22,435 bases of DNA from a virus: IMG/VR virus record IMGVR_UViG_3300025674_000440, positions 1-22,435 of that record; one strand, written 5' to 3'. Positions 21,801 to 22,435 of this stretch are shown here, in pieces. The notes beneath the pieces are model-generated. The model did no database searches and was not told where the DNA came from. It worked only from the letters and a program-made list of their open reading frames with translations. The position numbers were made by a program, and so were the translations under genes. Positions within the stretch are counted from its first letter, which is position 1. Every line of letters starts with the position of its first letter.

Positions 21801-22435
21801 ATGTTTATGCAACAAGTACTATTAGTGGCGGAACAGTTTCTACAGCTTCTACCGAATTAACGCCAGAACAACTGCTTGTTAAACAAAATGCTACACAAGG
21901 ATTCCAGTATCCCGCAGACGAAAACAGCACAGGAATAATTAGTTTAAGCGCCGGAACTACTACTGGAGGAACAATAGCTCCTTCCGTTACTTACTACCTG
22001 CCTCGTGCTGATGGCACCTCTGGATATGTACTTTCAACCAACGCAGCCGGACAGTTAAGCTGGGTAGACAATGGAGCCATAGGTGATAATGCAACACTAA
22101 CCGGTTTAAACGTAGTTACTGGTCAAACAATTAATTCATTAGCAGCAACAACCGGTGCATTCACAACAGTTACTGCAACCACTGGTGTTTTTACAAGCTC
22201 ACTTAGTGGAACTAGTATAACTGGAGGTACCATAAGAGGAACATCTGAGGTTGGTGCGATAGGCGGCCCAACTTTAACACCAACTGGACTGAAATTTACA
22301 AACGCTAAAAACCTTACGATTACCGTCGCAACTGTTCCCTCTAACTTTACGCTTACACTACCGGGTTCTACACCAACATCAGGTTATATTTTAAAAGCTT
22401 CTACTGGTGGTGTCCTTCAGTGGGCAGCTGAAAGC
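18830..22435 (+). CDS. Second tail-fibre-like protein, partial (runs off the window), at least 1202 aa
   Basis: The ATG at 18830 opens a frame that stays open to the window edge. The N-terminus (MAYGKVKANQIVYDTGAGDV) is a form I know from cyanophage fibre proteins (AYGKVKxxxIxYD). Residues about 40-430 are Thr/Gly-rich short repeats (TGTITGLTSTTATATT, SGNTVTG). From about residue 438 the protein has large modules: a TYYLPRxDGTSGYVLSTxAAGQLSWVDNG segment, NATLTGLNVVT...ANSLAATTGTFTSLTG, a short knob-like strand, then TLPGSxPTSGYILKAS. These modules recur three times, the last cut by the window. Likely a host-recognition fibre. The end and any chaperone or lectin domain lie outside the window. 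Confidence 0.75.
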   Translation, partial: MAYGKVKANQIVYDTGAGDVTVEISSIPDTSSGIATTGEVSGGSLNTTGSISGNTLAITSGASAATFTGTAGNFVTATCDTGVFTYLSGTTTTGTTVNFTSGTVGSFYASTINKPTGAGTSLLITGDRVNAATGIFGTGTVTGLAATTIAAIEATDLTITATTGIYTLLSGATVTGGVFNGVSGNFGTLGVTGTASLTTISGNTVTGNNLHVTTTAQFASGVNVAATGTLGVYDGAGGYMRFKTPVALGQGNSQEFTTPSGDGTSGQLLATDGAGILYWKTDSAAPGSGEALTGVNLQSFSFVSGIHDTQGNVYSHVYATSGTFVSGLSSNSFTASTGTITGLATNNISATEGGALTLTAATGTFTTGTITGLTSTNADIATGTLSTGTITGLAATTGTITSLFSSTGTITGLTSTTATATTFTYTTGNVEEAGVQNFRYPANENSTGLVSLSAGTSTGGTIAPSVTYYLPRTDGTSGYVLSTDAAGQLSWVDNGTVAANATLTGLNVVTNATANSLAANTGTFTSLTGTTTTGVTATFTTGVFTNTVSGSTVTGLFIYASQTVQASNGSTGASLTTAGLGIKNGKDLTIAVANVGNNFTLTLPGSAPTSGYILKASTGGVLEWAAESSIGNDATLTGLNVVTSETANSLAATTGTFTSLTGTTTVGTTAAFTTVSGATVTGGNIYATGTISGGTVYAESTISGGTVYATGTISGNSVSTAAVELTAEQLSIKQNATQGFQYPAAESSTGTVSLSVGTTTGGTVAPSVTYYLPRADGTSGYVLSTNAAGQLSWVDNGAIGDNATLSGLNVVTTQTANSLAATTGTFTSLTGTTTVGTTAAFTTVSGTTVTGSFVYASQTVQGGSASAFSQLSSTGVTIKNGKDFTIAVANVGGNFTLTFPGSSPTSGYILKASSGGALEWAAESTLGDNATLSGLNVVTTQTANSLAATTGTFTSLTGTTTVGTTAAFTTVSGATVTGGNIYATGIISGANVYATSTISGGTVSTASTELTPEQLLVKQNATQGFQYPADENSTGIISLSAGTTTGGTIAPSVTYYLPRADGTSGYVLSTNAAGQLSWVDNGAIGDNATLTGLNVVTGQTINSLAATTGAFTTVTATTGVFTSSLSGTSITGGTIRGTSEVGAIGGPTLTPTGLKFTNAKNLTITVATVPSNFTLTLPGSTPTSGYILKASTGGVLQWAAES
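20141..22435 (+). repeat. Large near-identical tandem modules in the second fibre gene
   Basis: Units begin at 20141, 21047 and 21902 (lengths 906, 855 and partial), each opening with FQYPA- or FRYPA-type codons. Within them a sub-repeat beginning NATL/DATL starts at 20327, 20726, 21233, 21614 and 22088 (spacings 399, 507, 381 and 474). Stretches of over 100 bp, for example 21236-21350 against 21617-21731, differ at only a few positions, so the copies are recent or kept alike by recombination. All copies stay in the same frame. Confidence 0.8.

Noticed and set aside
18830-22435. Diversity-generating retroelement target in the repeated fibre modules
   Set aside because: No reverse transcriptase or template repeat is present in the window, and differences between copies are not concentrated at adenines as far as I can see.

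Overview
The window reads as part of an AT-rich double-stranded DNA phage that infects marine picocyanobacteria (Synechococcus or Prochlorococcus type). The reasons are an NblA-like protein (NblA is the cyanobacterial phycobilisome-degradation adaptor), a GH24 endolysin, a dCTP deaminase, a DUF3310 protein, small basic peptides of a kind I know from marine cyanophages, and Thr/Gly-rich tail-fibre genes with cyanophage-type N-terminal and C-terminal ends. I see no host genes, tRNA or CRISPR. The phage family cannot be fixed from this window: no terminase, portal, major capsid or polymerase is present.

Layout. (1) 1-3491, plus strand: five tightly packed genes of probable virion or assembly function, joined by ATGA or TAATG overlaps. 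The 527-aa member carries what looks like a SWIM zinc-binding signature split by about 150 residues. (2) 3492-4360: a 13-bp tandem repeat, a tyrosine-recombinase-like gene that has lost its catalytic residues, a convergent excisionase-like gene, and a divergent spacer. (3) 4361-10853: an HNH endonuclease coupled to a giant 1948-aa protein with roughly 90-residue internal repeats, then a small basic protein. (4) 10857-12388: a strong sigma70-type promoter, a 41-aa basic peptide, the endolysin behind a start-site hairpin, the NblA-like protein and a 105-aa conserved protein. (5) 12385-15976, mostly minus strand: a regulatory and nucleotide-metabolism block with an HTH protein, two unknowns, a Dam-family methyltransferase-like protein lacking the usual catalytic motif, dCTP deaminase, a 117-aa unknown and DUF3310, with one small plus-strand gene inserted. 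(6) 16020 to the end, plus strand: a single-pass membrane protein and two large fibre-like genes. The second runs off the window and carries large near-identical internal repeats.

How the parts fit. The plus-strand genes look like late functions (virion, lysis, host recognition). The minus-strand block looks like earlier metabolic and regulatory functions. The most interesting regulatory theme is that both the endolysin gene and the first fibre gene start inside or against an inverted repeat whose upstream arm contains a -10-like sequence. Read-through RNA would hide the start codon. RNA started at the local -10 would lack the upstream arm and leave the start free. This is the logic known for the phage T4 lysozyme gene e, and here it is an inference from sequence alone. 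The second fibre gene also has a dyad over its -10-like box. Functions of many small proteins remain unknown, and all family assignments are from reading and memory, not from a search.
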